A DNA stretch of 64,000 nucleotides from JBGNFV01 sp049645705 (GCA_049645705.1 JBARUK010000027.1:62001-126000), one strand, 5' to 3'. Positions 9,181-18,409 are shown, counted from the stretch's first letter. The notes: generated from the sequence alone by a model not told the origin. Numbers and translations: made by a program.

Positions 9181-10455
9181 ATGGCGTATATCGAACCCGC
9201 TCCTATTAAAGATAAGGAGAATCCTTTTGAATCGATGATGTCCAGGTTCCACATCGCAGCGCAAACGCTGGGATTGGACGATAGTGTGTATAACGTACTC
9301 AAATCGCCTGCCAAGCAGGTGGTTGTGTCGCTGCCCATTACGATGGATGATGGTTCCATCCAGGTATTCGAGGGGTATAGGGTTATTCACTCTAATATCC
9401 TCGGACCGTCCAAAGGTGGTATCCGTTATGACATGGATGTAAACCTGGACGAAGTCAAGGCCCTTGCGGCTTGGATGACCTGGAAATGTGCCGTGGTAGA
9501 TATTCCCTACGGCGGTGCCAAGGGTGGTATCCGTTGCAATCCCCGCCAGATGTCGGCCGGTGAGATCGAGCGGCTTACCAGGGCCTTTACCTCCTCTCTC
9601 ATAGAAATATTTGGCCCCGACCGGGACATACCCGCTCCCGATATGGGTACCGGCCCCCGTGAAATGGCCTGGCTGATGGACCAGTATTCACGTTCATACG
9701 GACGTACTGAGAATGCCGTGGTTACAGGCAAGCCGCTGGTACTGGGTGGTTCACTCGGACGCCAGGAGGCTACAGGCCGTGGTGTGATGGTGTCTGCCCT
9801 TGCCGCCATGGAAAAACTTAAGATTAACCCTTACCGTGCTACATGTGCCGTACAGGGATTTGGTAACGTAGGATCATTTGCCGCCCTTCTGCTGGAAGAA
9901 AGAGGGCTTAAGGTAGTGTCTATATCGGACCTGTCCGGTGCTTACTTTAACCCTAAAGGCATCAACATCAACAAGGCGATAGAATACCGTACGGAAAACA
10001 ATGGTTCGCTGGAAGGCATGGATGGTGCTGAGAAGATAGGTGGCGACGAGCTGCTGGAGCTGGACGTGGATCTGCTGATCCCTGCGGCTAAAGAAGACGT
10101 GATCACCATACAGAACGCCGAGCGTATCAAGGCAAGGCTTATAGTAGAAGGCGCTAACGGTCCTACCTCTGCCCGTGCAGATAACATTATCAACGATAAG
10201 GGCATTATGGTAGCTCCGGATATTCTGGCTAATGCCGGTGGAGTGACAGTAAGTTACTTTGAGTGGGTGCAGAACCGTCTGGGCTATAAGTGGACGGGTG
10301 AGCGTGTAAACCGCCGCTCGGACAGGATTATGAAAGAGGCCTTCGACAATGTGTACCGCACATCTATAGAATACAAGGTTTCAATGCGTATTGCAGCATA
10401 TATCGTAGCAATAGACAAGGTAGCCAAAACATATAAGTTCCGCGGAGGGTTTTAA
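9181..10455 (+). CDS. gdhA: Glu/Leu/Phe/Val dehydrogenase (glutamate dehydrogenase)
   Basis: A 424-residue dehydrogenase that interconverts glutamate and 2-oxoglutarate plus ammonia. The substrate domain contains GPSKGGIRYD and the catalytic-lysine stretch PYGGAKGGI. The nucleotide domain has the Rossmann motif VQGFGNVGS and the conserved ANAGGVTVSYFEW near the C-terminus. Length and motifs fit the short hexameric family I/II type; NAD versus NADP preference is not decided. It has its own hairpin terminator. Confidence 0.9.
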   Translation: MAYIEPAPIKDKENPFESMMSRFHIAAQTLGLDDSVYNVLKSPAKQVVVSLPITMDDGSIQVFEGYRVIHSNILGPSKGGIRYDMDVNLDEVKALAAWMTWKCAVVDIPYGGAKGGIRCNPRQMSAGEIERLTRAFTSSLIEIFGPDRDIPAPDMGTGPREMAWLMDQYSRSYGRTENAVVTGKPLVLGGSLGRQEATGRGVMVSALAAMEKLKINPYRATCAVQGFGNVGSFAALLLEERGLKVVSISDLSGAYFNPKGININKAIEYRTENNGSLEGMDGAEKIGGDELLELDVDLLIPAAKEDVITIQNAERIKARLIVEGANGPTSARADNIINDKGIMVAPDILANAGGVTVSYFEWVQNRLGYKWTGERVNRRSDRIMKEAFDNVYRTSIEYKVSMRIAAYIVAIDKVAKTYKFRGGF

Positions 10456-10477
10456 CTTAAACTCCCGAGACAGTATT

Positions 10478-10515
10478 ATAGCGCAGGCTTACGGAGTTTG
10501 CGCTATTTTATTTTA
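10478..10515 (+). terminator. Terminator of glutamate dehydrogenase gene
   Basis: ATAGCGCA (10478-10485) pairs with TGCGCTAT (10499-10506) around a 13-base loop and is followed by a T-rich tract. Confidence 0.7.
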
Positions 10516-10529
10516 TACCCGTTTAAATT

Positions 10530-11186
10530 ATGACAATACATAAAGAAGGCCGGGCCCTTTTATTAAGCCTGTTTACCATATTACTTATCGTAAACGCAGT
10601 GGTTTACATCTACTCGGAAAATGAGACAGTAGAGGGACTGGTAACGATAGGAAGTATCATACTGTATCTGCTCGTACTGCAGTTTTTCCGGAATCCGCGC
10701 ATAACGTCTGCTGTCAACGACAAGCATGTGCTGGCACCGGCAGACGGTAAGGTGGTAGTGATAGAGGAAGTAGAAGAACCCGAGTATTTCAACGAGCGCA
10801 GGCTGCAGATATCCATCTTTATGTCGCCTATAAACGTGCACGTAAATCGTAACCCGGTAGCAGGTGTGATCAAATACTTCAAGTACCACGCAGGTAAATA
10901 CCTGGTAGCATGGCACCCTAAGAGCAGTACGGACAACGAGCGTACGACGATAGTGATCAATACCCCTTCAGGTGTGGAAGTGCTTATGCGTCAGATTGCC
11001 GGAGCGGTGGCCCGCCGGATCAAGTGGTATATCGACGAAGGTGATAAAGTAGAGCAGGGGCAGGAGTTCGGGTTTATCAAATTCGGCTCCCGGGTAGATG
11101 TTATACTACCGGTAGGCACCAAGGTAAGTGTAAACATCGGTGATAAGACCAAAGGCGGTCGTACAGTACTTGCCGAGCTTCCCTGA
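10530..11186 (+). CDS. psd: Phosphatidylserine decarboxylase proenzyme, short type
   Basis: A 218-residue pyruvoyl enzyme that turns phosphatidylserine into phosphatidylethanolamine. Two N-terminal membrane helices precede the catalytic domain with LAPADGKV and SPINVHVNRNP. The self-cleavage site is FGSR (Gly186-Ser187), where the serine becomes the pyruvoyl group, leaving a short alpha chain of about 32 residues. The size fits the short PSD family of Bacteroidota and many other phyla. Functionally linked to cdsA upstream. Confidence 0.92.
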   Translation: MTIHKEGRALLLSLFTILLIVNAVVYIYSENETVEGLVTIGSIILYLLVLQFFRNPRITSAVNDKHVLAPADGKVVVIEEVEEPEYFNERRLQISIFMSPINVHVNRNPVAGVIKYFKYHAGKYLVAWHPKSSTDNERTTIVINTPSGVEVLMRQIAGAVARRIKWYIDEGDKVEQGQEFGFIKFGSRVDVILPVGTKVSVNIGDKTKGGRTVLAELP

Positions 11187-11205
11187 GTAACGGTTATCAG
11201 AAAAA

Positions 11206-11241
11206 AACTGAAGCGCAAAGCATTGGCCTTGCGCTTTTTTT
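11206..11241. terminator. Bidirectional terminator between psd and the fRMsr gene
   Basis: AAGCGCAA (11211-11218) pairs with TTGCGCTT (11229-11236). A T run follows on the plus strand and an A run precedes it, so the hairpin can end transcription from psd and from the convergent GAF gene. Confidence 0.85.
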
Positions 11242-11259
11242 ATGCCTCCGGGTCTGGCC

Positions 11260-11748
11260 TCAGACCAGGTACTTACCGGTAGCGCGGATGATGGCCTCCA
11301 GGCCTTCCTTATCTTCCTCATCGAAGGTGCCCAGCTCTTCGCTGTCTATATCCAGGATAAAGGCTACCTTGCCGTCTTGTCCGAAGCCGGGCACGACAAT
11401 CTCGGAGCGCGACGCGCTGCTGCAGGCAATGTGCCCGGGAAAAGCATCCACATCCGGTACCACTACTGTTTTGCCATCGGCCCAGGAGGTTCCGCAGACC
11501 CCTTTGCCTTTGCGGATACGGGTACAGGCTATAGGGCCCTGGAATGGGCCAAGTATCAGTTCATCACCCTTTACTACATAGAACCCTACCCAAAAGAAAC
11601 CGAATGCCTCTTTTAGGGCCGCCGCAAAGTTGGCCATATTGGCTACCCTGTCATCTTCCGTGCTTACGAGGGCATCTATTTGAGGTAAGATAGCGTCGTA
11701 TACTGCCTTTTTGGTTCTGTTGTCAGGTAAAATGAGCGTTTCGGCCAT
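11260..11748 (-). CDS. msrC: Free methionine-(R)-sulfoxide reductase (GAF domain)
   Basis: A 162-residue single GAF-domain protein. The three cysteines of the fRMsr family are present as C75 (IACTRI), C85 (GVCGTS) and C109 (HIACSSASRSE). Their spacing of 10 and 24 residues equals that of the E. coli enzyme (C84, C94, C118). The protein reduces free methionine-R-sulfoxide using a disulfide relay, protecting the cytosol from oxidised methionine. It ends 2 bases from ribD's start on the same strand and is likely its downstream operon partner. Confidence 0.9.
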   Translation of the reverse strand: MAETLILPDNRTKKAVYDAILPQIDALVSTEDDRVANMANFAAALKEAFGFFWVGFYVVKGDELILGPFQGPIACTRIRKGKGVCGTSWADGKTVVVPDVDAFPGHIACSSASRSEIVVPGFGQDGKVAFILDIDSEELGTFDEEDKEGLEAIIRATGKYLV

Positions 11749-11750
11749 AG

Positions 11751-12827
11751 TTATTCAGGGGTATTCTGTTCGTTGATAAATATTTCGAGCGTGTCTTCCC
11801 GTAGTTTTTCAGTTGCTATCCGCTCGCCAGCCACCTTCGGGGCAGGCAGCCCCTTTCCGAAAAGTGACCCGCCGGTAAATACGCGCATTTCATCCCAAAG
11901 GTTATTTTCTATCAGCAGATCGTGGAGGGTCGTGCCTCCTTCTACCAGTACGGATTGAATGCTACGCTGATGCAGGGCGTGCATCATATCTTCCAGGAAT
12001 GTATCATGGCCGACCTGTACATAGTCTACCCCCTCTATAGCGGGTGCCTGGCCGCTGCTGTGAAATAACAACGTGGGGACAGAGCCATCAAAAAGCCGCA
12101 GGCCGGGGCGGGTACCGGGCAGTTTCATCTGGCGGTCTATGAGTATTCTGACAGGGTCTGAGGAGATTTTTTCCCAGTCTCTGACATCCAGCTTCGGATC
12201 ATCGTACAGGGCCGTTTGCCTGCCTACCATAATGGCGTGCTCCTCAGCCCTGAACTTATGCACCACTTTACGCGAGAGTGAATTACTGATCCACTTACTG
12301 GAATAGTCCTCCCTGGCCGTAAACCCGTCGGCCGTTCTGGCCCACTTCAGGATAAGGTAGGGTCTCTTACGTCTCATAAAGGTAAAGAACCGGCGGTTGA
12401 TCCACTCTCCCTTATCAGCCAGTACGCCGGAAGTAACAGTAATACCGGCTTCCTTCATGCGGGTAATGCCCCCGCCGTTTACCAGCGGGTTGGGATCTTC
12501 ATTGCAGATCACCACGCGCTTTACATTTTTCTCTACCAGTAGGTCGGCGCAGGGTGGGGTTTTGCCATAGTGAGCACAGGGCTCCAGGGTTACGTATACA
12601 GTAGCCTCCGCCAGCAGTGAGGGGTCACTCACACTGTTCACAGCATTTACCTCCGCGTGAGGGCCTCCGTAGTTTCGGTGCCACCCTTCGCCAATGATCC
12701 GGCCATTATGTACGATCACACAGCCGACTACAGGATTAGGGCGGACACTTCCCAGGCCGTTTACGGCCAGGTCCAGCGCGCGCTGCATGTATCTTTCGTC
12801 TGATGAATGGACCGGCTGACTGCTCAT
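11751..12827 (-). CDS. ribD: Riboflavin biosynthesis bifunctional deaminase/reductase
   Basis: A 358-residue two-domain enzyme. The N-terminal deaminase has the zinc motifs HAEVNAV and PCAHYGKTPPC. The C-terminal reductase domain (from about residue 145) contains the substrate loops KWARTADGF and VLVEGGTTLHDLLIENN. It carries out the second and third steps of riboflavin synthesis from GTP. The gene is divergent from prmC with 141 bases between starts. Confidence 0.94.
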   Translation of the reverse strand: MSSQPVHSSDERYMQRALDLAVNGLGSVRPNPVVGCVIVHNGRIIGEGWHRNYGGPHAEVNAVNSVSDPSLLAEATVYVTLEPCAHYGKTPPCADLLVEKNVKRVVICNEDPNPLVNGGGITRMKEAGITVTSGVLADKGEWINRRFFTFMRRKRPYLILKWARTADGFTAREDYSSKWISNSLSRKVVHKFRAEEHAIMVGRQTALYDDPKLDVRDWEKISSDPVRILIDRQMKLPGTRPGLRLFDGSVPTLLFHSSGQAPAIEGVDYVQVGHDTFLEDMMHALHQRSIQSVLVEGGTTLHDLLIENNLWDEMRVFTGGSLFGKGLPAPKVAGERIATEKLREDTLEIFINEQNTPE

Positions 12828-12934
12828 ACAGCAAAACTAAAGAGCATGACCGGATTTTATAGCGACCTGTCGTAAAATTTTCTCTTCCGGCCCTGCCTGC
12901 CGGGAAAAGACTTCCTGCGAACGGGCTAAGTATG

Positions 12935-12942
12935 TATGTTTG
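12935..12942 (+). promoter_or_regulatory. -7 promoter box of prmC
   Basis: TATGTTTG matches the Bacteroidota TAnnTTTG box exactly. It places transcription start near 12950, about 20 bases ahead of the GTG start of prmC. No clear TTTG -33 box was found at the expected distance. Confidence 0.45.
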
Positions 12943-12968
12943 TACCAGACTAAACTACCGGGTGAAAG

Positions 12969-13820
12969 GTGAAGATCAATCTTGGAGATATATACAGGCA
13001 ATCGGCCGCAAAACTGGCTGGGTTGTATGATGTGCCTGAAAATGAGAGCGTAGCCATGCTGCTGGTGGAACATATGCTGCAGGTATCCCGCAGGCAGATC
13101 ATGCTGGGCGATACTGTAGAAACAGACGCGGATGCGATCAGAAAACTGGAGGCAGGAATAGCCCGCAGCCTGGACCACGTGCCGGTGCAGCATATCATGA
13201 AGCAGGCGCACTTCTATGGAAGAGACTTCAGTGTATCACCGGATGTGCTCATTCCGAGGCCGGAAACGGAAGAGCTTGTGCACCTGGTATTACAGGCGTA
13301 TAAGAACCGGCCGATTGAGGTGCTGGACATCGGCACGGGTAGCGGATGTATAGCCATTACGCTGGCCCTGGAGCATAAAGCTGCCGAGGTCACGGCGGTA
13401 GATGTGTCACCGGATGCGCTGAAGATGGCCCGGTCTAACGCAGCCAGGCTGGGAGCGAAGGTGGCCTTTTGCCAGATGGATGTACTGAAGGAAGGTCTGC
13501 AGCAAAACGCACTGGATGTGATAGTGAGCAACCCTCCCTACATACCTGACAGAGAAAGAAAGGAGATGGAAGCCAGGGTCGTTCGCTATGAGCCGGGGGT
13601 GGCCCTCTTTGTGCCGGACCACGATCCGCTGCTCTTTTACCGGCGCCTAGGCGCCCTGGGCAGAACCCACCTCAAACAAGGCGGGGGACTGTTTGTAGAG
13701 ATACACGAATCTTATGGCCGGGAGGTGGTGGATCTGTACCTCAGCCAGGCGTACGAAGAGGTAGAGTGCCTTAATGATATGCAGGGGAAACCCCGTATGG
13801 TAAGAGCAGTCAACCCTTAG
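12969..13820 (+). CDS. prmC: Peptide chain release factor N5-glutamine methyltransferase
   Basis: A 283-residue SAM-dependent methyltransferase that modifies the GGQ glutamine of RF1/RF2. It has the helical N-terminal domain, the Rossmann SAM motif LDIGTGSGCIAI, and the catalytic NPPY motif (VSNPPYIPDRE). Translation appears to start at GTG (12969). It converges with the lipoprotein gene to the right, with only 6 bases between stop codons. Confidence 0.93.
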   Translation: MKINLGDIYRQSAAKLAGLYDVPENESVAMLLVEHMLQVSRRQIMLGDTVETDADAIRKLEAGIARSLDHVPVQHIMKQAHFYGRDFSVSPDVLIPRPETEELVHLVLQAYKNRPIEVLDIGTGSGCIAITLALEHKAAEVTAVDVSPDALKMARSNAARLGAKVAFCQMDVLKEGLQQNALDVIVSNPPYIPDRERKEMEARVVRYEPGVALFVPDHDPLLFYRRLGALGRTHLKQGGGLFVEIHESYGREVVDLYLSQAYEEVECLNDMQGKPRMVRAVNP

Positions 13821-13826
13821 CAGGTA

Positions 13827-14786
13827 TTATTTCCGGTACCTGTATTTTACGATGTATCCGGCACCCCCGCGCCCTTCGCTGGCTATGTATAGTGTGCCGT
13901 CCGGCGTAAAACATATCCCTTCGGGCTGCCGCAGTACCTCCCTGTCCAGTGGGTACAAACCTTGAATCTTTCCCTGCATGTCAGTTATGATCATGAGGCG
14001 GGCTGCTGAGCTTACCATGTAGAGGGTTTTCTCAATAGGGTGGTAGGCCATGGCAGACAGGGCAAATTTTTTGCCGTCGAACTTGCCCTTATACTCGTTT
14101 TCGAACTGCTCTTCAATATTATCTTCGTGAACTACGATCAGCGGCTCTTCTATAAAAAGCTTTTGCTCTATATCGAACCCATAGATCAGCAGGTCGTCCT
14201 CGTCTGTTTCGTCCTCATCATCTTCCTCTTCTTTTTCCTTATCCTCTTCCTCGTCATCATCGAGATCGAGCACCTGTTTTTCCTTGCAGCCTATGAGCAG
14301 CATGTTTCGCTCAGGCCAGTAGCCAAGCCCTTCCACATTATTGGTGACGTTGAGTGGGTTATCGTGAAATTTTGCTTCCTCGTCTTTATCACTTATAGCA
14401 AAGCGGTATAGCTTCCCATTGCTTTTGATGGCGTACATTTCACCGTTTGCCATCTCGACCCCTTCGTAGTCTCCTTCTGCTTCGAAGCGTATCTCAGCCG
14501 TGACGTCTCCGTCCTTGGGGTCAAGGTAGTACAGGTGACCTACTTCATCCTGTACAGCTCCCATAAGGGTGTCATTTACCCAGGTAAGGCCGCTGATCTC
14601 TTCGAGTTCACTTGTCAGCCTCATGTGGTCATCCGGATCATTCAGGTCGTAATAAAAGGAGGCTTTCACTTCGTCATAGTCAAACTCCCCCTTGTGATTT
14701 ACCCTTTCGTAGCAGGAAGAAACAAGTAGTGCCGAAATGAAATACCCTAATAGGCTCATAATATTTTTCCAGGTGATACCCGACAT
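13827..14786 (-). CDS. SdiA-regulated-type beta-propeller lipoprotein
   Basis: A 319-residue lipoprotein with signal peptide and lipobox cysteine at residue 25 (LLVSSC). The body resembles the SdiA-regulated/esterase-like beta-propeller family: repeated strands such as EISGLTWVNDTLMGAVQDE, VEGLGYW and RQPEGICFTPDGTLYIASEG. Residues about 174-198 are an almost pure Asp/Glu run, likely a surface loop. The cellular role is unknown in this phylum; the family is often linked to envelope or calcium-binding functions. It is divergent from the HD-PycTM gene, 172 bases away. Confidence 0.75.
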   Translation of the reverse strand: MSGITWKNIMSLLGYFISALLVSSCYERVNHKGEFDYDEVKASFYYDLNDPDDHMRLTSELEEISGLTWVNDTLMGAVQDEVGHLYYLDPKDGDVTAEIRFEAEGDYEGVEMANGEMYAIKSNGKLYRFAISDKDEEAKFHDNPLNVTNNVEGLGYWPERNMLLIGCKEKQVLDLDDDEEEDKEKEEEDDEDETDEDDLLIYGFDIEQKLFIEEPLIVVHEDNIEEQFENEYKGKFDGKKFALSAMAYHPIEKTLYMVSSAARLMIITDMQGKIQGLYPLDREVLRQPEGICFTPDGTLYIASEGRGGAGYIVKYRYRK

Positions 14787-14958
14787 ATCCTAATTTAAAT
14801 AGTTACGTTAAAGAGTGGTGGATAAATTTTGAATTGAAACTTCAAAATTTTTCTATTACTTATGGCAATTACCGTAAAATTAACCTTTTGTTTTAAAAAA
14901 TAAGTTGATTTCAGGGTAACGGCTATTATTGCTACTTTTTAAGACGTAAACGCTTTTT

Positions 14959-16164
14959 ATGATTCCGGAAACTGATCTGTTAGCCAAAACCGAATCTTTC
15001 AGTAGATCCTACTTCGATGATAAGGTAGGTGGAGACTTTACCTACCACAACCTGGACCACACTGTGGATGTGGTGGAAGGTGTGAAAGAAATAGGCGAGC
15101 ATGTTGGTCTCGGGGAGAAAGACTTTGAGATCGTCCTCATCTCGGCATGGATGCATGACTTAGGCTATGCCGAAGGGCTGGAAGAGCACGAAGAAAAAAG
15201 TGTAACTATCAGTGAAGAGTTTCTGGCAAGGGAGAATGCAGACAAGGAGATAATTGAGAAAGTATCTGGCTGTATCCGTGCTACCCGCATGCCTCATGAC
15301 CCCAAAAACCTGCTGGAAGAGGTGCTTTGTGATGCCGACCTGTATCATTTGAGTACCAACAGCTTCCAGGCTAAGTCTGAATTACTCAGAAAAGAGGTGG
15401 ACACGATCCTGGGTAAAAAGCTAAAGAAGAAGGACTGGCTCAGAAAGAACGTAGAGTTTCTGCAGTTGCACTCATACTTTACCGAGTACGGTAAGAACAT
15501 CCTTTCTGAAAGGAAAAAGGAAAACCTGGTAAGCCTTCAGGAAAAAGTTAAGAAGAAGAAAAAGAAGAGCAATAAAAAGGTTAAAAAGCTTGAGAAGAAG
15601 GTAGCCAAGCTTAAAAAGAAAAAGGACAAACGACCTGACCGGGGTATCGAGACGATGTTCAGGACTACGTCACGAAATCACATAGACCTGAGTGCCATAG
15701 CCGATAATAAGGCAAACATCATGATATCGATCAATGCGATCATCGTATCGATCCTGGTGTCTGTACTGATCCGGAAGTTCGAGGACTACCCGAACCTGAT
15801 CATCCCTACGATAATCATGACGACAGTATGTCTGCTCACGATCATTTTCTCTGTACTGGCTACCCGGCCTAATATCACTACGGGCCGTTTCACGAAAGAC
15901 GACATTCACCAGCGGCGTACAAACCTGCTGTTCTTCGGTAACTTCCACCGTATGCAACTGGATGACTTCCACTGGGGTGTAAACGAGATCATGAAAGACC
16001 GCGAATTCTTGTATGGTAGTATGATCAAGGATATATACTTCCTGGGTAAGGTGCTGGGCAGGAAATACCAACTGCTAAGGGTATCCTATACCATATTCAT
16101 GTACGGCTTTGTTATTGCCGTACTCTCTTTTGCGATAGCTATAGGCTTCTTTCCCGCTTATTGA
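14959..16164 (+). CDS. HD-domain phosphohydrolase fused to a Pycsar-type transmembrane effector domain
   Basis: A 401-residue protein in three parts. Residues about 10-190 are an HD phosphohydrolase: H34 in HNLDH, H66-D67 in WMHDLGY, and a downstream CDADLYHL. Residues about 193-223 are a very lysine-rich coiled linker. Residues about 232-401 match the Pycsar effector/DUF5706 membrane domain, with RNHIDLSAIADNKANIMI followed by hydrophobic helices near 253-270, 279-301 and 375-397. In Pycsar defence such membrane domains respond to cyclic pyrimidine nucleotides and damage the inner membrane. Here the partner domain is a hydrolase and no cyclase is nearby. Its stop overlaps the convergent ppk1 stop by 7 bases. 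Confidence 0.82.
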   Translation: MIPETDLLAKTESFSRSYFDDKVGGDFTYHNLDHTVDVVEGVKEIGEHVGLGEKDFEIVLISAWMHDLGYAEGLEEHEEKSVTISEEFLARENADKEIIEKVSGCIRATRMPHDPKNLLEEVLCDADLYHLSTNSFQAKSELLRKEVDTILGKKLKKKDWLRKNVEFLQLHSYFTEYGKNILSERKKENLVSLQEKVKKKKKKSNKKVKKLEKKVAKLKKKKDKRPDRGIETMFRTTSRNHIDLSAIADNKANIMISINAIIVSILVSVLIRKFEDYPNLIIPTIIMTTVCLLTIIFSVLATRPNITTGRFTKDDIHQRRTNLLFFGNFHRMQLDDFHWGVNEIMKDREFLYGSMIKDIYFLGKVLGRKYQLLRVSYTIFMYGFVIAVLSFAIAIGFFPAY

Positions 16165-18242
16165 TCTATAAACTGCGATACAGTATTGTCGTCCAGACTT
16201 TTCAGGTATTCGTAAAAGGCCATCTGCGACCGGACCTTTTGATCACCGGCCTTATCCATAGGCTGGTTTTCCAGGTCTTTATTTAGCAGGCAGGCTTTTT
16301 CAGTATCCTGTAGCTGCAGATCTATCATTTTTCTGATCTCCTCTTTCAGCTCCTTCCGGTATATGGGATAGCCTACTTCTATACGGTCGTGCAGATTTCG
16401 ACTCATCCAGTCAGCCGATGCCAGGTGCATGGTTTCATCGCCACCGTTATGGAAGATGAATATCCTGGCGTGTTCCAGGAAGCGATCCACGATACGTATG
16501 GCGCGTATGTTTTCACTGAGCCCCTTTACGCCTGGTCTCAGGCAGCAAATACCCCGTACGATGAGGTCGATCTTTACGCCTGCCTGGCTGGCTTCGTACA
16601 GCTTATCGATCATGCGCCTTTCCTGGAGGTTATTAAGCTTTATGATGATGTGCGCCTTTTTATTTTGTCCAGCCGCTTCTATTTCCTTTTCTATCATTTC
16701 CAGAAAGCGGCCGTCCAGATTAAACTGGGATACCAGCAGATGCTCAAATTCGCTTTTTGGGAGTTTGCGCTTATGCAGGTAGCGGAACACATCGTTCAGC
16801 TCAGAGGTCATCTCAGAGTGTGAGGTCATCAGGCCGTGGTCGGCGTAGATGTTGGCTGTATTTTCATTGAAGTTGCCGGTGCCAAAGAATGCATAATGCT
16901 TCTTCTTGCCCTCTTCATCGCGGCGGCGTACCAGGGCCACTTTAGCATGTACTTTCAGCCCGGGGATGCTGTAGATAAGCCTTACCCCGGCATTTTCCAT
17001 TTTTTCTGCCCACTTCAGGTTATTTTCCTCATCGAAGCGGGCTTTCACTTCTACGAATACGGTTACCTTCTTCCCGTTACGGGCCGCACTTATCAGTGCA
17101 TTGGCTATAAATGAGTTATGGGCTATGCGGTACAGCGTGACTTTTATATGCGTCACACTAGGGTCTATGGCTGCTTCATTAAAGAACCTCAGCACATAGT
17201 CATAGCTCTGGTAAGGAAAGTGCAGAATACGGTCTTCCTGATCTATGGCATCGAAAATAGACACAATGTTTTCCAGTGCAGGCTTATGCAGCGGCAGCAA
17301 TGGCTCATACGTAAGGGCAGGGTCTTTGGGGTCGGGTATACTGAACAGGTCGTACATATTATGGTATCGCCCTCCGGCTACCATGTCTTTTTCATCCAGC
17401 TTAAATTTTTCTTTGAGAAATGAGAGCAACTCATCGTCTATGTCAGAGTCATACAGGAACCGGGAGGGAGGCCCTATTTCTCGCTGGTCCAGTTGCTTCC
17501 GGATCTTACCGACAAGGTCGCCGCTAAACTCATCCTCTATGGCAAGGTCTGCATCGCGGTTCATTTTGATGCTGTATGAGCCGAGTATGTCGTAGCCGGG
17601 AAATATAGCCGGGAGGTTGCACCGGATGATGTCATCCAGCAAGATCAGGTGCTGCCTGGTATCGTTTCCTTTGATGGTGATAAAGCGCGGAAGCTCCTCG
17701 GAGGGAATGTTCAGGTGCGCGTAGGTGACCTTGTCACGGCCGGGCTTCTGTAGCTTAATGGCCAGGTAGATATACCTGTTTTCCAGGAACGGGGCCTTTT
17801 TACTCTGGCTTAGCAGCGTAGGCTGAAGATAAGACAGCACCTTGCTGCGAAAGTACCGCACCACAAAGGGCTTATGTTCTGACCTTATGTCTTCCTTCTG
17901 GTACAGATGAAAGTTAGCCGCCTTCAGTTCAGGTAGTATCTCTTCCCGAAAGATTCGGCCATACTCCTCCTGCTGCCGGTTTACTTCCTCATGTATACTC
18001 GCCAGCACTTCTTCGGGCAGGTGATCCAGAGCCTGTTTTATGGAAGGCTTATCCAGTTCTTCTACCTGTCGCAGACTGGCTACCCTGACTCTGAAAAACT
18101 CATCGAGATTAGAAGAATAGATGGCCAGAAACTTTATACGCTCAAACAAGGGAACTGATATGTCCCGGGCTTCAAGAAGGACACGATAGTTAAAAGAAAG
18201 CCAGCTTATGTCTCTGGGTATGTATGGAGAATCTCCGTTCAT
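16158..18242 (-). CDS. ppk1: Polyphosphate kinase 1
   Basis: A 694-residue enzyme that reversibly builds inorganic polyphosphate from ATP. The four PPK1 domains are recognisable: N-terminal ISWLSFNYRVL, a middle domain, and two PLD-like C-terminal domains with GLKVHAKVALV, containing the phospho-accepting histidine, and FGTGNFNENTANIYADHGL. A second HxK-like region occurs in HARIFIFHNGGDE. Length is usual for the family. It converges on the HD-PycTM gene, and no exopolyphosphatase gene is adjacent. Confidence 0.95.
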   Translation of the reverse strand: MNGDSPYIPRDISWLSFNYRVLLEARDISVPLFERIKFLAIYSSNLDEFFRVRVASLRQVEELDKPSIKQALDHLPEEVLASIHEEVNRQQEEYGRIFREEILPELKAANFHLYQKEDIRSEHKPFVVRYFRSKVLSYLQPTLLSQSKKAPFLENRYIYLAIKLQKPGRDKVTYAHLNIPSEELPRFITIKGNDTRQHLILLDDIIRCNLPAIFPGYDILGSYSIKMNRDADLAIEDEFSGDLVGKIRKQLDQREIGPPSRFLYDSDIDDELLSFLKEKFKLDEKDMVAGGRYHNMYDLFSIPDPKDPALTYEPLLPLHKPALENIVSIFDAIDQEDRILHFPYQSYDYVLRFFNEAAIDPSVTHIKVTLYRIAHNSFIANALISAARNGKKVTVFVEVKARFDEENNLKWAEKMENAGVRLIYSIPGLKVHAKVALVRRRDEEGKKKHYAFFGTGNFNENTANIYADHGLMTSHSEMTSELNDVFRYLHKRKLPKSEFEHLLVSQFNLDGRFLEMIEKEIEAAGQNKKAHIIIKLNNLQERRMIDKLYEASQAGVKIDLIVRGICCLRPGVKGLSENIRAIRIVDRFLEHARIFIFHNGGDETMHLASADWMSRNLHDRIEVGYPIYRKELKEEIRKMIDLQLQDTEKACLLNKDLENQPMDKAGDQKVRSQMAFYEYLKSLDDNTVSQFIDQ

Positions 18243-18353
18243 TAAAAAATAAATTGCTCAAAAAATGAATTGAAACATCTGTACCGGTTAGTAAACGCGG
18301 ATACAGGTAAAAAGTGAAGAACTAAGGGCAAATTTCGTATAAACTTAACGCTG

Positions 18354-18367
18354 TGGAAATATTTCCA
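18354..18367. promoter_or_regulatory. 14-bp perfect palindrome upstream of the lanthipeptide-like gene
   Basis: TGGAAATATTTCCA is fully self-complementary and sits 43 bases before the precursor start, where an operator would be expected. No second copy was noticed. Its function is inference. Confidence 0.35.
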
Positions 18368-18409
18368 GGGAAATTTATTATTTTAAGTGTATAACTAAAC
18401 TATCAAACC

